NCBI GenBank assembly: GCA_034687125.1
Contig: JAQGBZ010000035.1
Coordinates: 186,001-250,000, forward strand
Length of the DNA stretch: 64,000 nt
Source of the DNA: Neelides folsomi
Lineage: Eukaryota; Arthropoda; Collembola; Neelipleona; Neelidae
Direction: 5' to 3'
This document shows, in pieces, positions 26,036 through 40,100 of the stretch. The position numbers and the translations under genes are program-made. Each line of letters starts with the position of its first letter. The stretch's first letter is position 1. Under the pieces are notes generated by a model. It was not told the origin of the DNA. It searched no databases and worked only from the letters and a program-made list of their open reading frames with translations.

Positions 26036-29000
26036 CATCTTCCATCTTGCTTATTTTTCAATCACAAAAATCATGGGGGGATGTGTATTTTATTTCGTCT
26101 GAATATATTCAATTTTGTTTTAATAATATTTTTAAAATGGCGTCTGGGACGTCTAAAGAAGAATCTAACTTAAGAAACTTACCTTTTTACTGTTTGGATG
26201 GTATAAACTTATATTTATTCGCAACTTCTAGAAACACTATCTACACATTTTTAAAATAATTACTTGGTAAATACCATCATATGACTTGTGTTCCTTTTAT
26301 GCATCAACTAGGGGGCTCTTTAACTAATGACTAATATCTCATTAATTGAGTAAAATAAAAATGTGATTAATATCCATTGCAATCTAGTCAAAAATTCCCC
26401 TTGTTCATTTTATTGAGTAGGAATCCTTCATTGTTTGCCATTTTTAAATGATATTGCAGTTTGATTCCTTACAAAAGTAGGGTTTTTTGTCATGTCATTA
26501 TAATTGGAGGAAAATTTTGTTTGAAGATCAAACTACTTTTATTGGTATCACTCAAGCTGGGCTATACTCTCTAGTTAATGTGATATTTAATTTCGAATGA
26601 AATATTTGAATAGGTGATATTTATCTAATGTGTGGTTAAATTATAGAGAGGAATATTTGTTGAATGGTTCTCGAGTGTTGGATTAAATGGAGAAGAATGT
26701 TGAGTGTCAAAGGTAATTCCTTTCGTATTTATTTGAGCGGAAGGAGGGGTTGCGGTCGTGGAGAATCACATCGCTTTCCAACCGCTCCTGAAGAATGTCA
26801 AAAGAATTGACTGGAGAGGCCGAGGAGCGATCAAAACGCATTATAAGAAGGATGGTATATACTTAATATGTTGGACGATTATCCTTACGAATCCCACCTT
26901 CAATCCTCCTCGCCGTTTCACATGCAATTGACGTTCCCTTCTAAGAAAATTATAGCTTTGGACACAATGTGCAAGAGGACTCCTCCAACAACCACGTTTT
27001 CTGTCACAGCAAAAAAGAAAGGGGCTCAATGTATATAATGAGATTTTTACTCTCGTTCGAATCCCTCGGAAAATTTTAATCTCCCAAAATGATGTGGTTT
27101 TATAAGATGACTCTTTAATCTCCGACTACACAACCCATTACTCTCAACTATAGCAATATTACACCAGAGGTGACTCGGCTTGGAAGTCAAGGGGGAGCGA
27201 ACCCAATTTATCTTCAGAGACTATAATAGAGGATTCGATTCCTATGTTATGTATCTGATCAACCTGTTTCAGATCTCCGCCTCTTCTCAGGGCCAAACTC
27301 CCAACAACCAACGTCTTCGAATCCTCTCTACGGACTCGCAGGAAACCCCAGTTATCCTCCACGTCAAACTTGGAATTGATTACTTTATTATTATTCCATA
27401 TTAATTTATTACTCCACAAAATGCCAAAAACCCATTTATACGAATAAATGACACAAACAAGATTTCGATAAATTTTTTATTCTTGTAAAAATTGAAATAA
27501 ATATTAGATGATTCATACATGATTCATTTTATTGTTTACAAATTCGCAAAATAAAAACGTTTTTGAAAAATATATTATTTGAACATAATTAATCTAAATG
27601 TAAGAAAAATATTTTATTTGTTAACAAAATATGTAGCAAGGTAGATCAAGTACAAGTTGATTTAGATATATATCAAATACGGTACATATGAACCGATTTA
27701 TATGTATGGCTTATTAGCTTTTTTATACAAAAAGGATAAGAAAAAGGCTTTATATATTTCATATGGGTTTGACATAGCGAGGAATGAAGGATGTGCATTA
27801 AGAATTTATACGAGTAAAATATGGGGAGTATTCCAAATGAAATGAAATTCTTGATTCCTTGTCTTCTCCTCGATTTATCCTCGTCGCCAGTGTGCCGTGA
27901 CAAACTGGTGGTTTTAATAGAAGGGATATTCCCACTTTGATGGGAGTTTAAAGGCTTATAGCTGGTGGTGTATGAAGGTGGTTTCTCTCCGGAGTGTGTC
28001 CGCGGCCGGAGAGAGCAAACAGAGGGGAAGGTGGACACTGCGGGCGGATGTGAGGAGGCAGACAGACCAATTACGCCCGAACCCACCGTCCTAGAGATTA
28101 AATGTGCTAAGAGCCGGCCCAGGTTTAGAATCGATGATGATGATGATCATCATGGCTGTGTAATGTGTTGGACTCCGTTGACTCTCGATCAGACCTCTCA
28201 ATGAACTCCTGGACCTTTGGGGGAGTCTATGCACACATTTAATACGAGTCATAATATTACATGAGTTTTTTTTATTCCTTGTAGTCACACACCGACCATT
28301 ATTTGTCGCCGGCCGCAAGGAAAATGACTTCAACTACCGATTTTAAGACGGACATTAAGCCCGATTACTTCAATGACTCTTGAGGTCTACATACAGATAT
28401 GGCCTCCGAGGACTCGTACTTTACTTTTTACATATATCACACTTATGGGCTCTCAACAAAAAACGCGTCCCTTTCCCCTTTCATGACCTTTTGAGGGCGG
28501 CGGTGGCTCCTGAGAACCTCTGGACATACTTTTACATCCATTCACACGATTTTATACTCATTTAACTTTCCGCTCAGACCCTGAACAACAAATGTGGCAA
28601 GACTGGCATATGTAGTTAATAATATACTATATCAGTATCACATACTCTTATTTCGTTTACCTCTTTATTTATTTGACATGAATGTACAATACAAAAGATT
28701 TTAGTCATCCTCATCCGCACGATGCTGTATCGTTATGTTGATGCATCAGTTAATACTTACGTTAGTTCGAGCCCCTACTAAAAAGCTGGGTCAACTGGGT
28801 GAGAAAAATCACAATTATTTCTGGGTGTGTTTTGTGATTTTGTGAATGATAGTTATGCGTCAAGATTCATTGCAAATATAATGAGTCAAGCGTTTGACGG
28901 TGAAAATTGTTCATCATTGTTTAAGTGGGAGATCAATTTGTAACTCACTCACGGCTTTGTCAGCCATCCAAAGCGCTTGACTAAGAGAACCAGGCACGAA

Positions 29001-32000
29001 CTAACAGAAGTGTCCTGTGTAGGTAGAAGGTAGATAATAATAAGGTAATAAGGCTTAATACTCATTTCGTTAGAGTTGAGTATGTACTGACAATGATGGT
29101 TATTTTTCGTCACTACCTCCCCTAACTGGGAGTGGGTTAATTTTTAATCAAAGTAAACATATGTACTATATATCCTTAAATGAGTACAAAATGATTACAA
29201 TATCTATTTAAAATATGCAATTTCATAATCTTTACATTTGAGATTTTCTCAAGGCAAAGCAGACCCCTCATAAGTAGCTTTTTAGTAGGGGTTCTTTCAT
29301 TTATTGTTAGTTTCATTCAACTCAACATCAGAAGCAGAAGAGTAAAACTTCTAAACTTGGCAAATGATTAACTTCAATTTCAATTATAATTAAATACCTA
29401 TTTATTGACCATGAAATGAATTAAACGGGAATTTCTGAACATTGGGATTAATGAATGTGTGAATATTTTCAATATTCCCCTTGTGATGAATTGGCGAGTG
29501 GAGCGGAAAAGTGAAAGAGGAATGATGAAGGAGGAGAAAGAGCGAATGCGGTTTGAAAGTGATGAAAAATGTAGTGTACGATCAAGTGTGTAAAACTCCC
29601 GTTTCTCCTTCCCCATTTCCTCGTCAATTTTTGAAGAGTTCTCTCGCCCGGAGTGAAGAAGCGGACGAAATCAAAGAGTGACGAGGTAAAATTGACAAAA
29701 GAAATGGGGAGAAAGGTTCCATAATGGATGAGGGCCACGGACGAGCGCCTTGTCTTCCCCCACTTCTCCGCCTCATGAAACTTGCAGCGACCAAACTGGG
29801 AAATTGGCCCTTTTTCATCAATTTATCCTCTGATTCTTCAGGAGATGTTGTTGGACTTTGCCATCGACCGCCCGTCTCCTCAGAGACCCCGAGAGAATCT
29901 CTGCGGCTGACGACTCAATCCAACCATCTTCCGCGCCCTCATAATCAACGACTAATAAAATTTGGCTAATTGGATTAAAAAGCAATTGGGTTCGATGAGG
30001 AATTGATTGGGAGTCGGGTGGGAGATTGAAATCAAATGACAGAGCCCATTGGGACTTCATTTCTCACAGATCTAGGTTTACTACCCGGGATTGGCCGTCG
30101 GTGTGGAGGGTCCCAAGGCGGCCGGCCACCTCCCTCCTCACTCCCATTCAAACTCGGGCATGGGCTCATACACGATTAACTCCTTTATTCCTCCTCCGAT
30201 CTAATTCAATCTCTCACTCCCAACATCCACATATGCACCAAACCACTTCCCAGAACATCACAATCATCCAATGTCACCCCACCCTGTGCATCCCCATTCA
30301 AAACATCTCCCACGTCCAGTTCCCATCAACTCCCGGCAACTTCGGCTCGACCTTCTTCATTGACTCCCAACAGCTTGGAATACAATGCATGCAGTACATA
30401 AATAGTTAAATACACGTCGCTTGGAGCATTCGACGTACATTGTAACCAATGACTTCATATGCTGTGGAAGAGGCTCAAGGCACTTGGAATCTCTACCGGC
30501 AATCCCACCTCATTCAACCCATTTACTCCTACCTTCTTCATAATCTATCCAAATTCATTTTGGCCTTTTAAGGTCCTCCACTTAGAAACGGGGAGATTCA
30601 GTGACTCACTCGTCTTCGGCAATGTTGAGAGAGAACTTCGCCTACTTGCTAATAAAGTGGAAGCGGTTTCTCCTCATTCACGCCCTTATCTCCTTCCTTA
30701 CTATTACAATCTTCCCCCTTCTTAATATGTTTATTAAATGAGTTTCGATCTCGGAAACTCAAAGACTTACAAATTATAATGTTCTTTAATGAATTAACTC
30801 AACAATTTACCAACTACTTTCAGAATACCATTAATGCTCATCAATAAATCAAACGCCTACATTCTAGAGTACCATCCATCTAGTATGTAGCAATGTTGTA
30901 TTTGTACATGGGTTAAGCTATTTATTGATAGTATTTAGTATACTACTTAATTTTCTTAACACAATGACGCTTTGTAATTGTAAGTAAAGTGTAAATTTAT
31001 TTATAAATTACAAAATATTTATGAGTCCTAATTACTTATTGATTTGAAAATAAAATGAATTAAAAACTACAAATTTAAATGCCCATTTAAGCCTATAGTT
31101 TTATGTTATGTGTACAGAATACAGTAAGATGATTCCCAATATTTCCCGCGAGCATAACTCACATACTATGGAGAATAAATGAGATGAAGGTTATTGGGAG
31201 GGATGATTTAGTTGATGGGTAATAGGATTTCCGAGATTCGTCGAATGAATAAATTGGATAGGTGTTGGGAAGGTTTGAGATTTTAAGACGGAGGTGAGCG
31301 TGATAAATGATGGGGAAGATAGGTAGCTATTATGAGATCTTCCTCCATCCCCCTCATTGAGCATTAAAATAAAAGAGGTTGAGCTGGGAGCTTCGATGTG
31401 CCCGCCGCTGCCTGCTGCATAAATAATGCCCCAGTTAATGTCTGTTTGGGGGTGGTTCCTTCTTAATTTCATTATTTCCCCTTCAATTCCCCATATATCT
31501 TGATCAAGTCATCGATTTCGCGCTGAATTCACCAACCCATCATTAAATGCCTTTCTCTCAGGCGAAACGACGAGGGTTCGTTTATTCATAAGTGTATTGC
31601 TCTCCGACGTTGGCAACCCAAAACATCCCACTTTGGCCATTACCAACTCCCAACGTGGTTTCCTACCAAAGAATATTAAAAGGAGGAAAGTGAAAGAGTT
31701 GACTCGAGGCATGAGACCGGCGGGAGATTTTGGTTAATGGCCGTTGATGGCTATAAAAGTCAACAATCGCGTGCTGGAGATGATGGCAAAGGACAGCTAA
31801 TTAAAGCCCATTTCTTTCTCCTCCTCTTCCTCGAGGATGGAAATGAGAAGTGAAGTAGACGGCATTAGGGGCATTTAAGCACTAAACTTTATTCCTTTTC
31901 TATTAGTAGATTGACTCCAATTGCTCATGTCATCAAGTAGACGACGTGAATTTGGTGCACGTACTCATATACCAATATGTATGTTATTCCTAGTTTACAA

Positions 32001-33542
32001 AGTAATAACTATACAAAGTAGGTGTAAACTATCGTGCATGGGGGGAATCACTCCACTTTTACACCTCCATATTGAGCATCGTTCTTTTGAGGAAAGCGAT
32101 AGGAGTCGTAAAGGGGAATTGCTCATGCATGGAGCAACTTGGAGTATTTAGCTCAATGAGCATGATAGATTTACCACTTTTCCTAGTACCATTGGATTTA
32201 AAATGGGTTGTATGGTTCTCATAATTCCAGCGTGCTATTGGTGGGCTTGGGCAGGAGTTTGACTGCATCGCAGTTATTTCCATTCTGGTCTGGGAAAGAA
32301 AGAAAGAGAATTAAAAATGAATGGATATAGTTGATGAATCGCAAGCATTAAAGCGAGAGGGAAGTCTTAATAAGAGTTTGGACAGTCTTGGAGCGGGCCG
32401 AAGAGGGAAATCAAAATTCGGTTGCTGGGAAGAGATAAAATCCAATTTTCTCCCATTTTTATTGTTATGTGGGCAGCGTCCATTCCGAAATAATGGCTCC
32501 CCATTGGAACGAGAGAGAAGAATAAAAATAAATGAAAAGTTGGGGGCGCGGAGGGGGAGGACACACCTGGTGGCCGCCCGAATTTCCGGTAGCCATCTCT
32601 TCAAACGGTTGGATGAACCGTCGGGTGGGGCGTGAAGAGGATGAACTGCCTCTCCTCATTCTCATTCCCACTCCCGATTCAATTATTCAGCGGAAGAAAT
32701 CTCGTTGAGGGGCCGGCGGATCCGATTTTTAAACGTCTTCCTCATTGGAGAAGGAGCGGCTCCAGGAGGCGGCCGAAGATCCGCACTCCTTCAAGGAGGA
32801 AAATCCTCCTTCCCAATTGCTCCCGCGAAGCCGCTCAATTTTAATTCAAGGAGGCCTCCGCAATTAATTCCGATCATTCAAATGGCCGATCCAACACACC
32901 TTGCACTGGGAAATAATAGAGCTCGTAATGGTCCGCATTAAACCTGAAGATGTATTTATGATACTGTCGGGGAGATGGAGGAGGGATTGGAGGGGCTGAA
33001 TGGGTTCCTCTGGTTTCCTCGAGCAGTAATGGATTCCGCGAGAGTAATTGGCAATCCTGGTTAACCATGTGAAGGTTCGAGTCTCACGAACGCTGGTCCA
33101 TGGCGGGGGAGATGTGAGTAATAGCCCCTCTCCGGTTCCCTCATCATATCATTATTTAAAAGTGAGGTCCTGAGGGTCCTCGAGGAGACGCGATTGACAT
33201 AATTCTCCTTGGCCCCGCCCAAGCCCATCATCTCCGCCATCGGACAGGAGAGTCGAAGGGGTTTTTGTCCGTGTTGAATCCTGGTAATTGGCGGGGGGCC
33301 TTGACCCGCCGGATCCCGGACTCGTCCCAGCCCTCCCAGACCTTATTGGAGGGGAGGAGGAGGGGAAGGCGCGGCTAGGGAACTCTGCTCCGGACTAATC
33401 CCACACTCCCATCTCGACCTCCTCCTGAGCGAGAAACCCTCACTCTCGTCGGAAGTGGAGTGGCAATTGAGCCACTGGCCCTCCTGCCCTCGAACCCACC
33501 GGACCAGGCCCTCACTTGCCCTGCACTCACCAACCAGGCTCA
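26036..33542. other. Intergenic region upstream of Tlx/C15, no supported gene
   Basis: Composition shifts here from AT-rich to mixed, with many short purine and pyrimidine runs. Open frames up to about 130 codons (27159-27419 -, 27673-28086 -, 30026-30409 +, 32321-32635 +) overlap other frames, lack splice chains and match no family I know. A palindrome ATGATGATCATCAT lies at 28140-28153. The likeliest role is 5' regulatory DNA and the untranslated leader of the homeobox gene that follows; this is inference from position. Confidence 0.45.
31752..31759 (+). promoter_or_regulatory. TATA-like motif upstream of Tlx/C15
   Basis: A clean TATAAAAG stands about 1.8 kb before the first coding exon of the homeobox gene on the same strand. 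It could be a core promoter of that gene with a long leader, or a chance match. No other promoter element was recognised at the right spacing. Confidence 0.2.
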
Positions 33543-36500
33543 ATGTGTGGGATGAGCGAGGAGACTCGAATTTCGACCTCTGAAATGGAGGACCCCGAAC
33601 ACATTTCTTCGAGAGACAAGTCCGAGAAAGTCCTGTCCCCGTCCCTCAACTTCTCCATATCCAGGCTGCTGGGGTCTGGGCCCACGAGGTCAGAGAGGTC
33701 CGAGGACGAGGACGAGGGCGGGAAGGAAAAGTCCTCCGACTCTGAGCCCCACAACTCCGACTCTGACCCGGAAGAGGCTGGGGGCGATGAGAGAACCAAG
33801 CTCTCGGCATTGGACCACCACCACGTTCACCCCGAGAACCAGCAGAACTTGAGCCCCTTCCCTGTTTTCGGATACACTTCCATCTTCCTCCCCAACTTCC
33901 CGTGCCCTCTCACCTCTCCGCCGAACCACGTGATCAGAGTCCCTGCCCATAGGCCCATGTCAAACTTCCAACTGTTTGGACAGTCGAATTTGGCCCATCA
34001 GCACCCGCTCGACCTCAATGGAGCTCCGCTATTCAGTAATTTCGACCCAAGATCTTCTCTCCTTCTCAAAGACCGACTTAACGGTGAGTCCCATTCTACC
34101 CCAACATTACATTTACCAATATCTTGTAATTTGGCCCATTACACCCCCATCCTCGTAAACCCCAAGTTGGAAATATATATAACTCGGATCCTTAAATTCA
34201 AGTGTCTCATAAAAAGTAGTTGGAAAATAACTTTATATCTCTACATAAAAATTTGTCGTTTAATATCAATGTTAGGAGCTTAAAATTGAATCCAATGTTT
34301 ATTGTTAATAACATAGATTTAAATGTACATGCTTTGTGTGTCAATTCAGTACATACAAAGCTTTCGTAAAGTCCCCAAATTGATTTTGACGTGCGAATTG
34401 CGACAAGTTTATTATGAAGGAAAATTTGGTGAGAAGTGATTTATGGGGGTATGAAAAAGTAAGTTAATTTTGACTAGTGAGTCGATCAAGTTTTGAGTAT
34501 TTTCCCTGTCGTTGATCCCTCGTGTTCTCCCTCTCCAAAGTTTGTCATACGGAGTATTAGACCCTACTAAATAATGCATCTCCCCAAGAGCTTTCCAATG
34601 GTACTTAAATGGGAATCAATCGTTTTGGGACTTGGCCCTTGGCAGGAGATGGCTTTCCAAATGTGTTCTCTTCGCGTGCTCTCCGTCCTCCCTATCATTT
34701 GTCATTTAATGATTCGCTTTTCCCACAGCGTCCCTCGCTCTCTCCCGAAGAATCGGCCACCCCTACCAGAACCGAACTCCACCGAAACGGAAAAAGCCCA
34801 GGACCTCCTTCACGAGACTTCAAATTGCAGAGCTCGAGAAGCGCTTCCACAAACAAAAGTATTTGGCCTCTGCTGAGAGAGCCTCTCTTGCCAAAGCCCT
34901 CAAGATGACTGATGCCCAGGTGAAAACATGGTTCCAGAACAGGAGAACCAAATGGAGGTAAAACCAATTGTTTTTATTATTATTCCCATCAAGCAATTAA
35001 ACTAGATAATTTGGGTAGTTTGGCTATTACATAATTAAAACTCGGCATAGTTTTCACCTATTCACAATGAAAGGACTTTTAATTTATTAGGAATTTAATT
35101 TTGTTCATTGGTATTTTAGCTCTCTTAATTCAGTAGATTTCCCATCTAAATGTTTATACATAATATAATTAATGTCGTAGTAATACTTTGAGCTAAACAA
35201 ATCTCTGCATTCTTTAGAGCCTATAACAAAGGGAAGAATTTATGTTGTCTTTATTTTCCCAAGCCATGTACATTATTACTTACATTTAGAAACTTTCAAA
35301 CTCTTGTCAACGGGGCATTTGCAATTGAGCCTTAAGGCTTGTTTAGTTGGGTCGTTTGGATCTCTGAAGGTGCATTGTGGAAGAGATTAATATGAAACGT
35401 ATTTAATTGAAGGATTGTTTGAGGAATGAAGGTGAAGAGCGGCGGGCGTCGTCGTCTGATAAACCAACAATTCCAATATTAAAAATCCCTTGGATCGAGG
35501 AATGCGAGATTTTGAGCGAGAGTATTAAAGAGCCATTGAGATTGGGCGAGTGGGTTGAGGATGTAATAGAACTGGTGTGATAAGGACATATTGAGGTCTG
35601 GAGTCTCGTAAGAGTTTCGAGTCACAAAGAGGAAGTAATTGGGAATCCTCTTTGATTCTTCATCGGCTCGAAAGATGAGGAGCTATTTGAAGGTTCAAGT
35701 CATTTGAGAAAGGTCAAAAGATGGGTATGGACGTAAAAACCTTGGCGACATGCCGATACCTCTTCTTTCGATGACATGGAAAGACCATTAAGCCAACTAA
35801 TTACGGCGTCTTCCTTCGGGACTCCTTACGGCCATCCCCCACCCGAACCTCTTTCATCTCGTCAGCCCAAATCCTGGATCCATTCTGCAACTCCAGACAA
35901 AGGACATAGAGCACGTTCCAAAGAGCGAATTTGACAGATCTTTGGCTGAACCATTTGGGCCGTTCATCCGCACGAGAGTAATTAAACACTCACGGACGTG
36001 TCGAAGCCTTCACACACGTCTCACCTCATTTACCTGCCCAATGGACTACAAAATACTACTAAATAGCATATGATCTTGTCATGCTCCTCGCTCCACGCAC
36101 CTTCATGTGATGGTCTTCACACGTTTCCCTTATCGTTCCCTCGGCCGCTCATTAATAACGTCCAAAGGTCACTTTTCCAATTCGAAGAGGAAATCCAAAA
36201 GAAAATTTTAATTTTATGAGGGGGGATGACACGCGCTGTTATCTCTCTATTTCAAGGTCGAATCAGACGTTCTTCATACATTATGCCCACATGAGAGTAT
36301 ATAATTCACTATATGAGTACATTCTTACCTTTAATCCCATTTGAGGGTATTAGTAGTCCTTGCTGCCTATTGCATCCAGGTAACCATGGACCCAAATGAA
36401 GAAATGTCATATACTTATAATCTCATTGGCATTTTGAAGTAGGCATATAACTTATAGTATAAAAGTACTTTCATATTTATCTCATATTTGTATTTGGTTC

Positions 36501-36994
36501 AGTTTAAAGGGGTAATTTCACGGCAATGCTTCATGGCGCTCGAAGTTCATGTGTGTGCTACAGAGGAAGAAAGACATACTTATACATTGACTTTATTACA
36601 CAATGATCATGATGGAAAAAGTGAAGAGGAAGTCTATTGTTCTGTAGCGTTTAAGTCTTTCCAATTGCATCTGCTCGAACTATTTTTTTGGCCCTATGAC
36701 GCGTCCCATTGGAATATCGTTAATAAAAATGAGCCATTGACATTTATCTATTTGTGGGTCATTTTTTGTTTTAGAAGACAAACAGCGGAAGAGCGGGAAG
36801 CGGAGCGCCAAGCAGCGTCCCGCCTAATGATCTCACTCCAAGCAGAAGCGATGTCAAAGAATGTCTACCCGCCTGATGGCGGACCGCCGAGGGTTTGGAG
36901 CTCCCAACCTTCTTCGATTTCTCAACCCATCGAAGGTCAAATCTCTCCCGCTCGCAACTCACCTGAAGTAAAGTTTCTACAAATCACTTGCTGA
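33543..36994 (+). CDS. C15: TLX/C15 (clawless) homeodomain transcription factor
   Basis: Three exons: 33543-34083, 34729-34957 and 36775-36994, 329 residues, phases consistent. The homeodomain is residues 201-260: F8, W48, F49, N51 and R53 are present, and threonine at position 47 (VKTWFQNRR) is the mark of the TLX/Hox11 class. It is preceded by the TLX hallmark [22 protein letters not shown] (residues 187-208) and followed by [18 protein letters not shown], also typical of TLX. Near the N-terminus, FSISRLL (residues 37-43) is an eh1-type Groucho-binding motif. An acidic, serine-rich stretch covers about residues 55-90. In Drosophila, C15 acts in distal leg patterning with aristaless; in vertebrates TLX genes specify neurons and spleen. 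An in-frame TGA just upstream of exon 2 fixes its acceptor at 34728. The initiator could be residue 1 or Met4. A GAA|GTAAAG at 36966 could be an alternative donor near the 3' end. Confidence 0.95.
34084..34728 (+). other. Intron 1 of Tlx/C15
   Basis: Begins GTGAGT and ends TTCCCACAG. Part of it stays open in other frames (for example 34574-34876 and 34609-34908 on the + strand), but those frames read through the homeodomain out of phase and are not coding. Confidence 0.8.
34958..36774 (+). other. Intron 2 of Tlx/C15, splitting the homeodomain
   Basis: A 1.8 kb intron that interrupts the homeodomain inside the arginine codon at position 57, just after helix 3 ([12 protein letters not shown]). 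I saw no embedded gene. Conserved regulatory sequence could lie here, but none can be shown from one genome. Confidence 0.8.
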
Positions 36995-37157
36995 TCCATT
37001 CTGGCTCACAATTTACAAGTGCAGCACTCATTACATTATTGCATTATTATATAAATTACTACTCATATTGCTAAAAACTAAAAAGGAATATTTGTAAAAA
37101 TTAAATATATATACTCTAATACTTATATATAATCTACAATACTTACCTGTACATACC

Positions 37158-37163
37158 AATAAA
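37158..37163 (+). terminator. Polyadenylation signal of Tlx/C15
   Basis: AATAAA lies about 165 bases after the stop codon in AT-rich sequence, a plausible end of the transcript. Confidence 0.45.
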
Positions 37164-40100
37164 TGCGTATTCTTAATTATACCTTGGTAGGCCGAAATTG
37201 GCGGCCTAAACATGTTCTTTTGGCATTCGAATGAATCTTTGCCCTTTCGTGCTTTAAATGAATCCAAATGTATTTAATTCTCATCTACTTTTCATAGTAG
37301 AATGTGTTTTATTATCGATATTCAATAGGCAGTCTATTCCAACATGGTATTTGACCTAAGAATTATATTAAAGATTTCATTTTTATTTGATTTTAGCTTA
37401 GCCTTCCTTCGACATATACTTTTTTGAAATTTCAATTAAGGACATAATGTAAATTGTAAATTCAATTAATTATAAAATTGTAATTAAATGTGTATTTCAT
37501 GTTGAGTTTTAAAGTATAGTTAAAATACAAAGATTAAAATGTATACCTAGTATATTACAGGTATTTACTTCTGCTTTCTATCGTTTAATTAATCAATATT
37601 CAAAACGGTTTTAACAAATATTCCATCATAACAAATTATGTAGTAGATTTCTTTTAACTTATTGAGAGACAGGAAATGTGAAGTAATTATATGTATGTAA
37701 CCACCTTGAATACATTATGTATGAACTATTGGCAGGATTTATATTGCATAAATATAAATTCTGTGGAAATACATATACAGATATACTTTACAGAAGATGA
37801 AGTAAAAAGTTTTATTCAATTTAACGAATATTTGGAATCATTGACATATTCTTAAACATCCTTGTATGTAAATTATTATTACATATGTATTTAAGGATAT
37901 TGAAATAGATAAGCTGGGCACAAACTTAACATCATAAAACATACATTAGACATATCTTACCAAATTTATAGCTTATGTTACGCAATACCATATTTTTGAC
38001 CTCTGGAGTAAATTAGAATAAGTAATACATATACTTATAAATAATTAGACAATTGAAGGCAAAAGGAACCGAGTTTTCAATTTAACTTCAACGATGGGAA
38101 AACTCGGGTTGGGAGAGAAAAAGTTGAAAGCGTTTGAGTTTTTCCTCGCTTTTCTCATGTTTTCCATAAAGTAGTTAGGATTAACTGGTGAATAATAGAA
38201 GGGGGTTGAACGAATAAAAAAACTTTGGCCTTTTATGAGAGCAGGCAAGTACTTGAACTTAGAATAGGAGAATTTGATGATCATCAATTTTTATATTTTT
38301 CGGGGAATTCACCTAAGGCGAAAAGAGAGTTTTGAACATTATTCAAACTAGTTCAAAACTTCGTGTACTCCAATACATTCATTATTGTAAGATATGTATA
38401 ATATAATATACATCCTATGCAATCAAGTCACTTTGTGATTTCTCAAAGTTTCCATTTCAATTAACCTTTTATATAAAGTACGATATAAAAAGGTTAAAAG
38501 TTCCTCATCCATATACAAATAATAGGAGGTAATGATAATAAAATAACGATGATATCTCAATAACTCCTCAAGATGCCTCAACTTGACTACAAGTTTTAAA
38601 TTGAATCTTACCATGTTATTAGATTAAATGCCGTGAATGTGATGCAATTGTACATTGAGGAGAGAAATACATATAGTCGAGCAATAAAATGAAACAAAAA
38701 CTTTCATCCACATAACTCATTTCTCATCATTAGTTCATCCCCATAGACCATTCCTGCGGTCAACTTGGATTGTTTTCTCATCTCCAATTGTTTCTCATAT
38801 CCTCTGGATCGACTGGGAGAGGTTTTTGATGAACAACGTCGTTGGAATTAACATGGGGGCTGAAGGCGGAGTCGACTTCTTCATACATCTGGGCGGATCT
38901 CCATTTCATTCTCATTTCGGTCCACCTCCTCTCAATCCTATTAATTTTAATGAGCTTCCTCCAAATCTCCCACCAAATTGCACACTCCGGCTAATGAGTC
39001 AGGTGAAATGAAATTGAGAACAAAGAGACAATGAGACGTTCGCCTTCGACCTCCTTCGACCCCTTGAGGAAATAAATGACTTCAACCTGACCATATCTTT
39101 ATTGGAAACTACCTGAGTATGCTCAGGATAAACGTTAAATTATTCAATCAAATACGCTTTAATCCCTTGTAAAAGACAATGGTAAGATTCATAAATAAAT
39201 GTTTAGTTTTGACGGCGTTGAGGCAAATCATATTGGAGATAAATGAACAATTAGAGTGAATTAAGAGTAATTGTAGGACAGATTGCTGCATATTATGCAA
39301 ATGAGATAAATTATGATGAGAGATTGTTCCTTTGAAAAAATTAATTTCCCATATTTAGTCTTTGAGTTCATATTGGCCTAGTTATTTATGTAGGTTTTTT
39401 CAATGTGGATCTGTGAGTGAAAAAAGGGGGTTGTAATCCATTTGTCGGCAGTTGAGGTGTGTGCGAGCTGTGAGTAATTTGGCTGTGGAAATAAATGGTG
39501 TTTGTGTTCTCGGGATGTGTTGAAGGCCCTTCATTTTCTTCGAGAGTAATGGAGGAGGGGAAATGGGGCTCGAGAGCAATTTAAAAGTTGAAATCAGGAG
39601 ATTATTTAATTCAAAGAGCCCGTTGATGATGATGAGCGGAAGAGAGGAAATAAAAGTAAAAAGGGGAAATGAGCATAAATGAAATTTAATGGAGATCTCG
39701 TCGTCCTCCGCCAGAATAACTAAACCATAAAGAGGAACGTGTGAAGTCAATTAGATCTCATAAACCCGGCATGAATAAAAGACAAATGGGCATTATACCC
39801 CTAATTTAATAAGGAAAAAACAGAGAGAGCGAAACTCATTTGTCAGACGGGTGAGAAAAATTTCATTGGATCGCCAAACACCTTCGTCCCATTCTTCCCC
39901 TTCAGCTCCGAACCTCACCCGGGAAATGGTGGATGACATTGATGAAAGACTCGTCCGCTCCCCTTCTTTAAACTTCCAATTTCCCTCCAAGATCGCTTCT
40001 CCTCCCGGACGTCTCTCAATTCACGCCCGTCGAGATTCGCCGAAGAAGAATTCAACCCTTCTGGCAGAACGAGCGCCGAGCAGAACAACCCTCTACTTAT

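Noticed and set aside
27159-27419. 86-codon minus-strand frame with protein-like composition
   Set aside because: A plus-strand frame is open across the same bases and no family or splice support was found.
33061-33090. GGTTCGAGTCTC, like a tRNA B box
   Set aside because: No A box or foldable tRNA upstream.
34574-34967. Three frames overlapping Tlx/C15 exon 2
   Set aside because: They are out-of-phase shadows of the homeodomain exon; the homeodomain frame itself has an in-frame TGA just before the acceptor and so only begins at 34729.
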